NCBI GenBank assembly: GCA_034408895.1
Contig: JAWXCI010000043.1
Location: 3,294-67,293 of the forward strand
Direction: 5' to 3'
Source: UBA4660 sp034408895
GTDB lineage: Bacteria; Bacteroidota; Bacteroidia; Flavobacteriales_D; Sanyastnellaceae
DNA length: 64,000 bases
How positions within the stretch are numbered: position 1 is the first letter of the stretch; each line of letters starts with the position of its first letter. Below the pieces are notes generated by a model that saw only the letters and a list, made by a program, of their open reading frames with translations, was not told the origin of the DNA and did no database searches. Position numbers and translations under genes: made by a program. Shown piece after piece: positions 56,037 through 64,000 of this stretch.

Positions 56037-56296
56037 AAGTTTGTTTTGAAAATTGTATGGCAAAGATGGTGCTCCGTTTTTTCTTTCCTTGATCCAAGTA
56101 TGAAGTTTGTGAAATTCTTAATGGATTCTACTCCGCGCTTTTCCACAATGAAGCCCGTAGAGGTGGGCGAAGCATTTAGGTGTGATGATAGTTGCCCGCA
56201 AAAGAATTCTGCCTGCACGGAGTTACATGAATGGAATGAAGGTTGTCAATGCGCCCATTTACCTTCGACCCCTTATTCAACAATCCATTTTCAACT

Positions 56297-58420
56297 ATGC
56301 GTAAAATACTGTTGTCTGTTCTTGTTCTCTCCGTTTCATTCATCATTCATTCACAACAAAAACTCACGCTGGAAGAAGCCGTGATGGGACAAACTGGAGC
56401 GCTCCTGCCTGACCAACCAGAGCAGTTGCAATGGCTTCCGCAAAGTGACTCCTATATGTATGTGAAAGACGCCAAGGTGCTGTACGGCACCATCAAGGGA
56501 AAAGAATCAGTGCTGTTTACCCTTAATGATTTGAACAAATGGAAAGGTGGCGACCCATTAAAAGAGATGCCGCAACTTGTTTGGATGGATGCCACACGTT
56601 TCTGGTTTGTGGATACCAGGCGCTACTTTGAAGGGGACATAAAAAATAAAACACTTGTGCAAACTGTACCACCTGCCGATGGTGCATTGAACAACGACTA
56701 CCATGCTGCAAGCAGAAGTCTTGCTTACACAATTGACAAAAATATTTACGCTGTGATTGGGGGCAAGATGAGGCAGGTGACCAAGGTGGCCAAAGAGATT
56801 GTGGCCGGCCAAAGCATTTCGCGGAATGAATACGGTATTGCAAAGGGTACTTTTTGGAATGCCGATGGTTCGAAGCTCGCCTTTTACCAGAAAGATGAAA
56901 CCAATGTGACTGATTATCCCATTACCAGTTTCAAGGACACGCCTGCCACAGCGAAGATGATAAAGTACCCTATGGCGGGTGCCATGAGCGAAATAGTTTC
57001 AGTATGTGTTTACGATGTAGCTACCTCAAAAATCATATTTCTGGACATTGATGCAGGCAAACGGAACGACCAGTATTACGCAACCAATCTTCAATGGAGT
57101 GCCGATGGAGAAATGATTTACATTGCAAAACTCAACCGGGCCACTACTGAAATGAAACTGGTGAAGTACGATGTGGAAACGGGGAATGAGCTTGCAACAC
57201 TGTTTGCCGAAACGGATGAAAAATGGCTGGAGCCGGAGCAGCCCATGTTTTTTGTACCCGAACCTGCCGACCAGTTTCTTTGGTTCTCGCGCAGAAATGG
57301 TTTCAACAATCTTTATCTCTATGCTGCTGATGGCAAGTTGATATCGCACACCAATGCTCAATTTGAAATAACAGACATTGCCGGATTCGATGCCAAGGGC
57401 ACCATGGTGTTTGTTCATGCCCGAGGCCACCGGCCTACTGAATCACATCTCTACAAAATAAACCTGGCGGATATGAATATGACGTTGTGTACCCCGGCAA
57501 CTGGAATGCATAACGCTAAAGTGAGCGGTTCTGGGAAATATATTCTTGATTCATATTCGAGTCTTGAAGTGCCTGGCCGCACTGAGCTTTTGGACAATAC
57601 GGGAAAATTGATCCTCACTTTGCATGAAGCAAAAAATCCATTGGAAGGAAAACTCTACGGCAAAACAGAACTCTTTACTATTAAAGCGGATGATGGAAGC
57701 GACTTGTGGTGTCGTACCATCAAGCCTTCTGATTTTGATCCGGCCAAAAAATATCCGGTATTGGTGTATGTGTATAACGGCCCGCACCTGCAGCTTGTAA
57801 CCAACAACTGGATGGGCGGTTCAGCGCTGTGGATGAACCATCTTGCCGAAGAAGGTTTTATTGTTTTCACTTTGGATGGTCATGGTTCAGCCAACCGGGG
57901 CAATGCCTTTGAACAAGTGCTCCATCGCCAATTGGGTGAGCAGGAAATTCAAGATCAGTTGCTGGGTGTCGACTGGCTGAAAAAGCAGCCGTGGGTTGAT
58001 GCAGGGCGCATGGCGGTTCATGGATGGAGTTACGGAGGTTTTATGACTACAGCACTTATGCTGCGCGAACCGGGAACATTTAAAGTTGGCGTGGCAGGTG
58101 GAGCAGTCACGGACTGGAGTCTTTACGAAGTGATGTACACCGAACGCTACATGGACACACCAGAAGAAAATCCGGAAGGCTATAAAAAAGCAGACCTAAG
58201 CCAATATGTTACCAACCTGCGGGGCGACCTGTTGATGATACACGGAATGGATGACGATGTGGTGCTGATGCAACATGCCACCAAATTCCTGAAAGCCTGT
58301 GTGGACAATAATGTGCAGTTGGATTTCTTTATGTATCCAGGCCATGCGCATAATGTTCGCGGCAAGGACAGGGTGCATTTGATGGAGAAGGTGATTGAGT
58401 ACATCAAGGAGAATCTTTAG
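56297..58420 (+). CDS. Dipeptidyl peptidase IV-type S9 peptidase
   Basis: 707 residues from MRKILLSVLVLSVSFIIHSQ (signal peptide). The amino part is the eight-bladed DPP IV propeller (~30-460); the alpha/beta hydrolase part has nucleophile GWSYGGFMTT (Ser ~577), Asp in MDDDVVL (~650) and His in PGHAHNV (~683). It releases X-Pro dipeptides from peptides in the periplasm or outside. Upstream ATG 56243 would add 18 residues before the signal peptide, so I use 56297. It is divergent from the HYR-like gene; a rimM relic lies after it on the other strand. Confidence 0.93.
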   Translation: MRKILLSVLVLSVSFIIHSQQKLTLEEAVMGQTGALLPDQPEQLQWLPQSDSYMYVKDAKVLYGTIKGKESVLFTLNDLNKWKGGDPLKEMPQLVWMDATRFWFVDTRRYFEGDIKNKTLVQTVPPADGALNNDYHAASRSLAYTIDKNIYAVIGGKMRQVTKVAKEIVAGQSISRNEYGIAKGTFWNADGSKLAFYQKDETNVTDYPITSFKDTPATAKMIKYPMAGAMSEIVSVCVYDVATSKIIFLDIDAGKRNDQYYATNLQWSADGEMIYIAKLNRATTEMKLVKYDVETGNELATLFAETDEKWLEPEQPMFFVPEPADQFLWFSRRNGFNNLYLYAADGKLISHTNAQFEITDIAGFDAKGTMVFVHARGHRPTESHLYKINLADMNMTLCTPATGMHNAKVSGSGKYILDSYSSLEVPGRTELLDNTGKLILTLHEAKNPLEGKLYGKTELFTIKADDGSDLWCRTIKPSDFDPAKKYPVLVYVYNGPHLQLVTNNWMGGSALWMNHLAEEGFIVFTLDGHGSANRGNAFEQVLHRQLGEQEIQDQLLGVDWLKKQPWVDAGRMAVHGWSYGGFMTTALMLREPGTFKVGVAGGAVTDWSLYEVMYTERYMDTPEENPEGYKKADLSQYVTNLRGDLLMIHGMDDDVVLMQHATKFLKACVDNNVQLDFFMYPGHAHNVRGKDRVHLMEKVIEYIKENL

Positions 58421-58455
58421 AAGTATTTGAGGTGAGGTAAAAAGTCCCGCAGTTA

Positions 58456-58797
58456 TCAAGGATTCACCAAACCGTCTGGAACGCACACTTGCACCACTTT
58501 CCTGTTTCTATCAATCTTCAACACAATGTTTTTGTTAAGCGGGATAAGAGATTCACGATCATCATTCACTACTCTTATCAGCGGGTTGTGTGGCACTTCA
58601 ATAATTTCTTACACAACACCCAAATTTCCAAGCATATCATCCCACACTTTAAACCCGGTGATGAGCCGGAGGTTTCTTCCCAACTTCACCACATCCTGCG
58701 TTCGTTCTTTACTTTAAACCCGGTGATGAGCCGGAGGTTTCTTCCACAGCATCATGATTGGTCGGTGCCCTTATATCTGGAAAGCTGCACAAAACTC
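58456..58797 (-). pseudogene. rimM C-terminal relic
   Basis: On the minus strand the translation GRNLRLITGFKVWDDMLGNL, then GVV, a TAA, and EIIEVPHNPLIRVVND, ESLIPLNKNIVLKID and KVVQVCVPDGLVNP ending at TGA 58458-58456 is clearly the PRC-barrel half of the 16S rRNA processing factor RimM. Lesions: the in-frame TAA, a 65-base tandem duplication that repeats the GRNLRLITGFKV segment and shifts the frame, and loss of the amino half (upstream only FVQLSRYKGTDQ is still visible). No ribosomal neighbours (rpsP, trmD) are present, so this is probably a displaced copy. Confidence 0.8.
58646..58745. repeat. 35-base direct repeat, two copies
   Basis: ACTTTAAACCCGGTGATGAG plus CCGGAGGTTTCTTCC occurs exactly at 58646-58680 and 58711-58745, with a 30-base spacer. 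It falls inside the rimM relic and encodes the same residues on the minus strand, so it is a local duplication. Confidence 0.9.
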
Positions 58798-58863
58798 TAA
58801 ACCGATCAAAAGCCGCATCTTGAATAAAACGCGCGAAATGTGCTTTCTGAAATAAAAAAGCAG

Positions 58864-58893
58864 TTGACTCAAAGATTGGAATAGGTAACTTTG
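58864..58893 (+). promoter_or_regulatory. Promoter before the barrel relic
   Basis: TTG (58864-58866), 19 bases, then TAACTTTG (58886-58893) fits the Bacteroidota consensus TTG-N19-TAnnTTTG. It points at the broken outer-membrane protein gene. Confidence 0.5.
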
Positions 58894-58981
58894 AAAAACT
58901 GAAACCACAGATGTTTCCCGAATCAATACATCAGACAACTGCAAAATTTCAACGGACAGTAGTAAGTTGCAGCCAAGTATC

Positions 58982-59806
58982 TTATTCATAGAAAACTTGA
59001 AAGCGTTAATTCAAATTATACTTTGTGCTATTGGTCTCGATTTGGCGGCCACCTCGAGTGTCAATGAAACTAAATCAGTCTTGTTTCGGCAGGTCAGCGA
59101 CACTGATCGTTTCGTTCTATCCTTTGAGTTTGGCGCTCCACTGTAGTCCATATACAATCGCTTTGACATGAAACAACCAGACTTTAAGTATGTCCCTAAG
59201 ATCGGTTTGGAGTTAGGGCTGCGTTGTACGCTAACGCCTGAGCGAACACGAAAGTTTATTCAACTGGGAATCGCCAAAAGATTTTATGGATACTCTGGTG
59301 GCTTCCTGAACATCTAGTGCTACGACCCACCCGATACGGACGTCTGTTTCGATGAATGGGTCGAATTCACTTGCACCAACAAAATCATTTCGCTTGAAGC
59401 TCTGTTCGGGATTGGTTTGTGGCAGAATCGCAACTTTCACCTTGATGGAACACTTGGATTCACTGATAGATTTCGCTATGTATTCAAATCTACAGCAACA
59501 AATGATTTCGGATTTTATGCGAATGGACCATTTGCAGTTTTCAGAGGCGAGGACAGTCCATTCAGAAAGTATGGTGCTACTGTGGGGTTTAGTTGCGGGT
59601 ATTCTGTTAGAGTAGGCTATGGAAAAATTGGGATTGGATTTCAATCTCAGTATGGGCTTTTGAGCTATGAGAAATCGAACTACCAATGGTTAAGTCAAGA
59701 TCTATCTTTTCCAGTTGGACAGAACGTATTTGAGGTCACAGACGAAAGAGGCAGCAGCCATGTTTATTCTTTCGGGCTTACGATTTCATGGATATTAGAT
59801 TACTAA
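58982..59806 (+). pseudogene. Outer-membrane beta-barrel protein with two in-frame TAG codons
   Basis: One frame runs from about 58982 to TAA/TAA-like end at 59806: LFIENLKALIQIILCAIGLD (signal-like), FRQVSDTDRFVLSFEFGAPL, TAG (59144-59146), SIYNRFDMKQPDFKYVPKIG, TAG (59315-59317), CYDPPDTDVCFDEWVEF, then alternating strands (LEALFGIGLWQNRNFHLDGT, YSFGLTISWILDY). The carboxyl aromatic end and strand pattern fit an 8-stranded-type outer-membrane barrel. Only substitutions to TAG break it, no indels, so decay looks young. No natural start codon is obvious. Confidence 0.7.
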
Positions 59807-59818
59807 AACCAAATCAAA

Positions 59819-60263
59819 ATGAAAAAGATACAATCCCTTTTGTTAGCAGTATTAATTACACTTTTGTGCCATTCACAAAGCGAGTGTGGGTTCTTCCTCC
59901 CAGTTGACGAAGAATATCAAAGGACACTCTCTTATATTGATCATCAAATTGCTTGCGTTGGTATCGTTAATCGCTGTAATGACATTCGAAGAGTTCAGAC
60001 CGTCATACATATCATACATCATGACGCCCATGTTCAAGTGAAGAAACATCAACCTGATTTCCTCTTAGTACATTACTCATACACGAGCGGCCTTTTGCAT
60101 CTAGGATTTGGGAGGAGGTAATAATGTTCCAGGGTTCGAGGTGTGTCCAGTCTACGAAAGAATTGAAGGGGCCGCCACGCATGGCGTGCGGCTATTTTAT
60201 TACAATCTCGTCCGCAAAACTCCGAACATCACGTCAATAATTCATGAGTTACTAGCAGAATGA
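59819..60263 (+). pseudogene. Truncated secreted protein
   Basis: ATG 59819 gives a 100-residue product with signal peptide (MKKIQSLLLAVLITLLCHSQ) and QTVIHIIHHDAHV, reminiscent of the start of M43 pappalysin-like proteases, ending at 60121. A second frame without start (60105-60263: NNVPGFEVCPVYERIEGAAT, then FYYNLVRKTPNITSIIHELL) follows at once and looks like continuing coding sequence after a frameshift. The first part alone could be a real small gene. Family uncertain. Confidence 0.4.
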
Positions 60264-60269
60264 TATTAT

Positions 60270-60285
60270 TTCGCTCGCGAGCGAA
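60270..60285. promoter_or_regulatory. Perfect 16-base palindrome before the XRE regulator
   Basis: TTCGCTCGCGAGCGAA is fully self-complementary and ends 16 bases before the regulator ATG (60302). Placement and symmetry fit an autorepressor operator bound by a dimeric HTH protein. Confidence 0.65.
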
Positions 60286-60301
60286 CTCATTAAACTTCAC
60301 C

Positions 60302-60673
60302 ATGAACAAAACTCTCATTGGCCAGCGCATCACACAACTTCGTTCTTGGAAGGGTTTGAAACAACAGACTATGGCTGACCACTTGAAATTAACCCGCAGC
60401 GCTTATGCGAAGCTGGAAACAGGCGACACCGAACTTTCATATCCGGTAGCGGTGGAGTTGAGCAAATTCCACGGAGTTGATCTTTCCTTCTTTATTTCGG
60501 AGGCGCCTGTTGTGATTCAGCAACAACACAACCAGTCAGCAACCGCTAATGGATATGTTGAAACTCTGAATCAAAATGGTGTTGAACATGACAGTCCGAT
60601 TCTGTCAAGAATGCTTGAACAGACACAGGAATTATTCAAACGACTGATGGACTACCTGGAAAGGATGAAGTGA
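60302..60673 (+). CDS. XRE-family helix-turn-helix regulator
   Basis: 123 residues from MNKTLIGQRITQLRSWKGLK. The HTH is at ~8-60 (QQTMADHLKLTRSAYAKLET, then GDTELSYPVAVELSKFHGVD). The remainder has a Gln-rich linker (VVIQQQHNQSA) and a short carboxyl coiled coil (LSRMLEQTQELFKRLMDYLE), probably for dimerization. An in-frame ATG 42 bases earlier lies before the palindrome and is unlikely. No toxin partner is adjacent; a helicase-tail fragment starts 15 bases after it. It looks intact in a region where its neighbours are broken. Confidence 0.85.
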   Translation: MNKTLIGQRITQLRSWKGLKQQTMADHLKLTRSAYAKLETGDTELSYPVAVELSKFHGVDLSFFISEAPVVIQQQHNQSATANGYVETLNQNGVEHDSPILSRMLEQTQELFKRLMDYLERMK

Positions 60674-60688
60674 TTTTATGCTGGTGAT

Positions 60689-60919
60689 ATGTCACGCTTC
60701 TCTTACCACCTCATCAGTAAAAACCCACGCCTGCCCGCTGTTTACGTGGAGCTGGAAGAGCTGAGCCGCGAGGAAATCATCAAACGGTTTGTGTCCATCG
60801 AGTTCAACTGCTTTGCCGATTACTACCGCAACGCGCCCGACCTAAACGCGAATGCAGAGCACTCTTCCTTGGAACTGAAAACGTGTTTACTGCTTACACA
60901 CTTCGCGGGATATTACTAG
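60689..60919 (+). pseudogene. Carboxyl-terminal fragment of a DEAD-box helicase
   Basis: 76 codons, MSRFSYHLISKNPRLPAVYV, then LEELSREEIIKRFVSIEFNC and FADYYRNAPDLN. The last two segments recall the region after the helicase core in DeaD/CsdA-like proteins of Bacteroidota (ELSREELIKRFVS.EFNRFLDYYRNAPDLN). None of the helicase motifs is present, so it is a fragment captured behind the XRE gene, or an unrelated small protein. Confidence 0.45.
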
Positions 60920-60959
60920 AAAAATCTTCGGGGCTTTTTGCATAATGCCTTTTTTTTCT

Positions 60960-63158
60960 TCAAGTCCCCACTTCACTCATGAACTTCAATCGCATCAATC
61001 GCAGTTCATCAATTTCGTAGTCACCGTCAAAGCTTTCGAGGGCCACTTCAAGGTTATCGGTATCTGAACCCATGAAGTATTCCATCAATTCTTTTTGTTG
61101 CTCTTCATCAAATACTTCGTCAATGTAGTAGTGGATGTGGAGCTTGGTGCCGGAGTTCACTATGGTTTCCATTTCGTCCATCAGCTCGCTCATTTCTTTA
61201 CCGAGGCCTTTGGCAATATCGGGGAAGGGTATGCGCTTGTCAATGTTCTGGATGATCTGTACTTTTTGCGAACTCTTGGCCCCTGCAGTTTTTACTAAAT
61301 AATCTTGAGGCCTTTCAATTTCATTTTCCGTTACGTATCCTGAAATATGGTCAACAAATGGTTGCCCGAATTTCTGTGCCTTGCCTTTTCCCACACCACC
61401 TACCTGGGCCATCTCGTCCAACGTAATTGGATAGCTGAAACACATTTCTTCCAAAGCGGGGTCTTGAAAAATGACATAGGGTGGAAGTTTCTTCTCTTTG
61501 GAAACGCGCGACCTTAAATCTACCAATTGGCGATAAAGTTCCTGGTCAACTGCACCTCCACCTTGTTTGGGAATAATGAGTTGATCATCATCATCCACAT
61601 CCCCTATATCTTCTTCCTGCGGCATGAGGAAGCTTACGGGGTTCTCAATAAATTCATGTCCCTGTTGGGTAATTTTGAGTGTGCCGTAGGTTTCAATTTC
61701 TTTGTTTACGTAGCCTCGCACGAACATCTGGCGGATAATGGCGTTCCAGAATTTTTCATCATGGTCGTTGCCCTCTCCAAAAAATTCGCTCTTGTGTCCT
61801 TTGTAGGTGGTAACGTCATTGCTTTTCACTCCGCATACAACCCGGCAGATGAATGCCGCCTTATGCATTTCGTCAAATGATTTGATGGTACGGAGGAGAA
61901 GTTGCACTTCGTCTTTGGCTTCGAAATGTTCTTTGGGGTGGCGGGAATTGTCGTCCATACCGGCACCTTCGCCATTCACCTCGTCCCATTCTTCCCCGAA
62001 ATAATGAAGCAGATATTTTCTGCGGCTCATGGAAGTTTCCGCATAGGCCACCACTTCCTGCAGAAGTAGCCATCCTATTTCCTGTTCTGCCACTGGTTTT
62101 CCATGAAGAAATTTTTCCAGCTTCTCAATGTCTCTTGGCGAATAGAAAGCAAGGCAAACGCCCTCGCCACCATCGCGCCCGCCACGTCCGGTTTCCTGGT
62201 AATAACTCTCGAGGCTTTTTGGAATATCGTGATGAATAACAAAGCGTACGTCCGGTTTATCAATGCCCATCCCAAATGCAATGGTGGCCACAATCACATG
62301 TACCTCCGACATCAGGAAACGATCCTGCACACTGGAGCGGGTGGCGCTATCCATGCCCGCATGATATGGCAATGCCTTGATGCCGTTTACTTGAAGCAGT
62401 TCAGCAAGTTCTTCTGTTTTTCTGCGGCTGAGGCAATAGATGATTCCGCTCTTGCCAGTGTTTGCTTTTATGTATTGGATAATTTGTTTTCCTACATTGA
62501 TCTTGGGGCGTATTTCATAATAGAGGTTAGGTCGGTTGAATGATGCTTTGAACAATTTGGCATCCGTCATGCCCAGGTTTTTTTGTACGTCCTGTTGCAC
62601 TTTGGGAGTGGCGGTGGCAGTAAGTGCCATAATGGGCACATTGGCTATTTGCTGGATAATGGGGCGAAGCCTGCGGTATTCAGGACGGAAGTCGTGCCCC
62701 CATTCCGATATGCAATGGGCTTCGTCAATGGCCACGAAAGAAATTTTCACGCTCTTGAGAAACTCCACATTTTCTTCTTTCACCAACGATTCCGGTGCCA
62801 CATACAACAGTTTGCACCGGCCGGAAGTGATGTCCGATTTCACCTGATTGATTTCCGTTTTGTTGAGCGATGAATTGATGAAGTGCGCTATGCCATCTTC
62901 AGTGGAAAAACCGCGCATGGCATCCACCTGGTTTTTCATCAATGCAATGAGTGGCGAAACCACAATGGCGGTTCCTTCCAGCATTAGGGCAGGCAATTGG
63001 TAGCACAACGACTTGCCACCGCCTGTCGGCATTATTACAAAGGTGTCTTCCTTGTCCAGCACTGCCTGGACCACCACTTCCTGTAAACCTTTGTACTGAC
63101 TGAATCCGAAGAATTGTTTGAGAGCTTTTTTCGGGGTAAGCTCCATTACTGATGCCAT
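60960..63158 (-). CDS. recQ: ATP-dependent DNA helicase RecQ
   Basis: 3'-5' helicase for recombination and fork repair. 732 residues from MASVMELTPKKALKQFFGFS. Motif I MPTGGGKSLCYQLPAL, motif II AIDEAHCISEWGHDFRPEYR, motif III ALTATATPKVQQDV, motif VI YYQETGRGGRDG; RecQ-C zinc domain (the Cys ligands look reduced or altered: FICRVVCGVKSND) and winged helix at ~410-520; HRDC at ~540-620 (PPYVIFQDPALEEMCFSYPI); a further ~110-residue carboxyl extension. A frame extends to 63347 but covers the intergenic region; MASVMEL is the usual start. Divergent from kdsD. Confidence 0.95.
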   Translation of the reverse strand: MASVMELTPKKALKQFFGFSQYKGLQEVVVQAVLDKEDTFVIMPTGGGKSLCYQLPALMLEGTAIVVSPLIALMKNQVDAMRGFSTEDGIAHFINSSLNKTEINQVKSDITSGRCKLLYVAPESLVKEENVEFLKSVKISFVAIDEAHCISEWGHDFRPEYRRLRPIIQQIANVPIMALTATATPKVQQDVQKNLGMTDAKLFKASFNRPNLYYEIRPKINVGKQIIQYIKANTGKSGIIYCLSRRKTEELAELLQVNGIKALPYHAGMDSATRSSVQDRFLMSEVHVIVATIAFGMGIDKPDVRFVIHHDIPKSLESYYQETGRGGRDGGEGVCLAFYSPRDIEKLEKFLHGKPVAEQEIGWLLLQEVVAYAETSMSRRKYLLHYFGEEWDEVNGEGAGMDDNSRHPKEHFEAKDEVQLLLRTIKSFDEMHKAAFICRVVCGVKSNDVTTYKGHKSEFFGEGNDHDEKFWNAIIRQMFVRGYVNKEIETYGTLKITQQGHEFIENPVSFLMPQEEDIGDVDDDDQLIIPKQGGGAVDQELYRQLVDLRSRVSKEKKLPPYVIFQDPALEEMCFSYPITLDEMAQVGGVGKGKAQKFGQPFVDHISGYVTENEIERPQDYLVKTAGAKSSQKVQIIQNIDKRIPFPDIAKGLGKEMSELMDEMETIVNSGTKLHIHYYIDEVFDEEQQKELMEYFMGSDTDNLEVALESFDGDYEIDELRLMRLKFMSEVGT

Positions 63159-63367
63159 GATAATTGAAAAGTTACTTTTGCGATCGCTTGAAATTAAGTA
63201 GAAATAGTATGGGTTCGCAACGATTTTTGGTGATTGAGAAAATTTTCCGGTCGCTTGAAAACCACACTGGTTTTTTTGAACGGGACGCGAATGTAACGAA
63301 GTAAAGTGTCTCCAAAAAAAATAAATTCTTTGCCGCACCCTCTCCACAATTCTTATCCATCCACCTC

Positions 63368-64000
63368 TTGAAGAAATCCATCAACATCCTGGAATCAGCC
63401 CGCAGCACGCTTTTAATGGAAAGCGAGGCCATAGCAAAGCTCACCACTTTTCTCAACAAAGATTTTGAGAAGATTGTGTTGAAGCTCATTGGAACTAAAG
63501 GGCGGCTGGTGATTACCGGCATAGGAAAGAGTGCTATCATAGGGCAGAAACTGGTGGCCACTTTCAATAGCACAGGACAGCCCGCTCTATTTATGCATGC
63601 TGCTGATGCTATTCATGGAGACCTGGGTAATATCCAAAAGGGCGATGTGGTGATGTGCATTTCAAAAAGCGGTGACTCGCCTGAAATAAAAGTTCTTGTT
63701 CCATTAATAAAGAGTATGGGCAACCCACTGATTGGTATGGTGGGCAATATGAAAAGTTTTCTTGCCGCGCAATCCGATTTCATTTTGGAGACCACTGTGG
63801 AACGCGAAGCATGTCCCAACAATCTTGCGCCCACCACCAGCACCACTGCTCAATTGGCACTGGGCGATGCACTTGCCGTTGCCCTAATGCAACAGCGCGG
63901 CTTCACTTCAAAAGATTTTGCGAAAGTTCATCCTGGAGGGGCTTTGGGCAAAAAACTTTATGTGACGATGGGCGATTTACTTGGCACCAATTCGAAACCC
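63368..64000 (+). CDS. kdsD: Arabinose-5-phosphate isomerase KdsD/KpsF, 3' end outside window
   Basis: SIS-domain sugar isomerase giving D-arabinose 5-phosphate for Kdo of LPS. Translation KKSINILESARSTLLMESEA, then VITGIGKSAIIGQKLVATF, FMHAADAIHGDLGNI, CISKSGDSPEIK, TTSTTAQLALGDALAVALMQ and KVHPGGALGKKL is diagnostic. The start appears to be TTG at 63368, since no ATG lies before LESARS in frame; an ATG at 63418 would truncate helix 1. At least 211 residues are in the window, and the CBS pair should follow outside. Divergent from recQ across 209 bases, a common pair in the phylum. Confidence 0.9.
   Translation, partial: MKKSINILESARSTLLMESEAIAKLTTFLNKDFEKIVLKLIGTKGRLVITGIGKSAIIGQKLVATFNSTGQPALFMHAADAIHGDLGNIQKGDVVMCISKSGDSPEIKVLVPLIKSMGNPLIGMVGNMKSFLAAQSDFILETTVEREACPNNLAPTTSTTAQLALGDALAVALMQQRGFTSKDFAKVHPGGALGKKLYVTMGDLLGTNSKP

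Noticed and set aside
58646..58745. Two identical 35-base repeats with a 30-base spacer, like a minimal CRISPR array
   Set aside because: The repeats encode the same RimM segment on the minus strand and there are only two copies with no cas genes; a local 65-base tandem duplication explains them.
59144..59317. TAG read as an amino acid in the barrel gene
   Set aside because: TAG terminates gldA, the glycosidase and the DPP IV gene here, so genome-wide recoding is excluded; simple decay is the plain reading.
63159..63347. Long amino-terminal extension of RecQ
   Set aside because: It covers the divergent promoter gap to kdsD and has no helicase similarity; MASVMELTPKK is the usual start.

Overview
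The window is a stretch of a Bacteroidota chromosome, most likely a gliding or T9SS-secreting member of the Flavobacteriales or a neighbouring order. Signs of this are a GldA-type gliding ABC ATPase, several proteins with type IX secretion (T9SS) C-terminal sorting domains, a SprB-repeat adhesin beside PorP/SprF-like and PorE-like genes, the lineage-typical order miaB - sigma54-type activator - lptE - TPR protein - secG - groS - groL, short ProRS, and promoter motifs of the TAnnTTTG type. I cannot name a genus from the sequence alone.

Layout. 1-1615: amino-terminal part of a secreted Ig/cadherin-like protein (minus). 1.7-6.1 kb: leucyl aminopeptidase, a toxin-antitoxin pair with a broken MazF/PemK-like toxin, RsgA, and divergent GldA. 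6.2-10.8 kb: a 1528-residue T9SS type B protein, ending in a terminator shared with convergent groL. 10.9-20.1 kb (minus): M1 aminopeptidase, miaB, sigma54-type activator, lptE, TPR protein, secG, groS, groL, that is, RNA modification, envelope biogenesis and protein folding genes. 20.3-21.9 kb: TPR-like cytoplasmic protein. 21.9-26.8 kb (minus): a decaying block of secreted proteins around one intact GH5-like glycosidase. 26.9-36.2 kb (minus): small secreted protein, 1960-residue SprB-repeat adhesin, PorP/SprF-like protein, PorE-like OmpA lipoprotein; this looks like a dedicated adhesin-attachment operon. 36.4-45.2 kb (plus): proS, a conserved hypothetical, tRNA-Glu, rmuC, a TonB-dependent receptor overlapping an ABC exporter. 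45.5-46.1 kb: hicBA remnant with a gutted hicA. 46.1-50.7 kb (minus): topoisomerase IV-type ParE and ParC subunits. 51.0-58.4 kb: a metzincin protease with a Cys-rich tandem-repeat tail, a small HYR-like secreted protein, and a DPP IV-type peptidase. 58.4-60.9 kb: a gene graveyard (rimM C-terminal relic, outer-membrane barrel relic, truncated secreted protein, DEAD-helicase tail) that contains one apparently intact XRE regulator with a perfect palindrome before its start. 61.0-64.0 kb: recQ and divergent kdsD/kpsF (cut by the window end).

The most notable pattern is selective decay. Both toxin-antitoxin loci keep an intact antitoxin and have a destroyed toxin (one nonsense codon, one in-frame deletion). 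Two blocks of about 2.4 and 4.9 kb are rich in frameshifts and stops while the housekeeping genes between them are all open. I did not find a CRISPR system, prophage, transposase or a clearly new defence system. The best candidates for new biology are the adhesin operon with its small secreted leader gene, the Cys-rich protease tail, and the paired TGTCA palindromes before groS.
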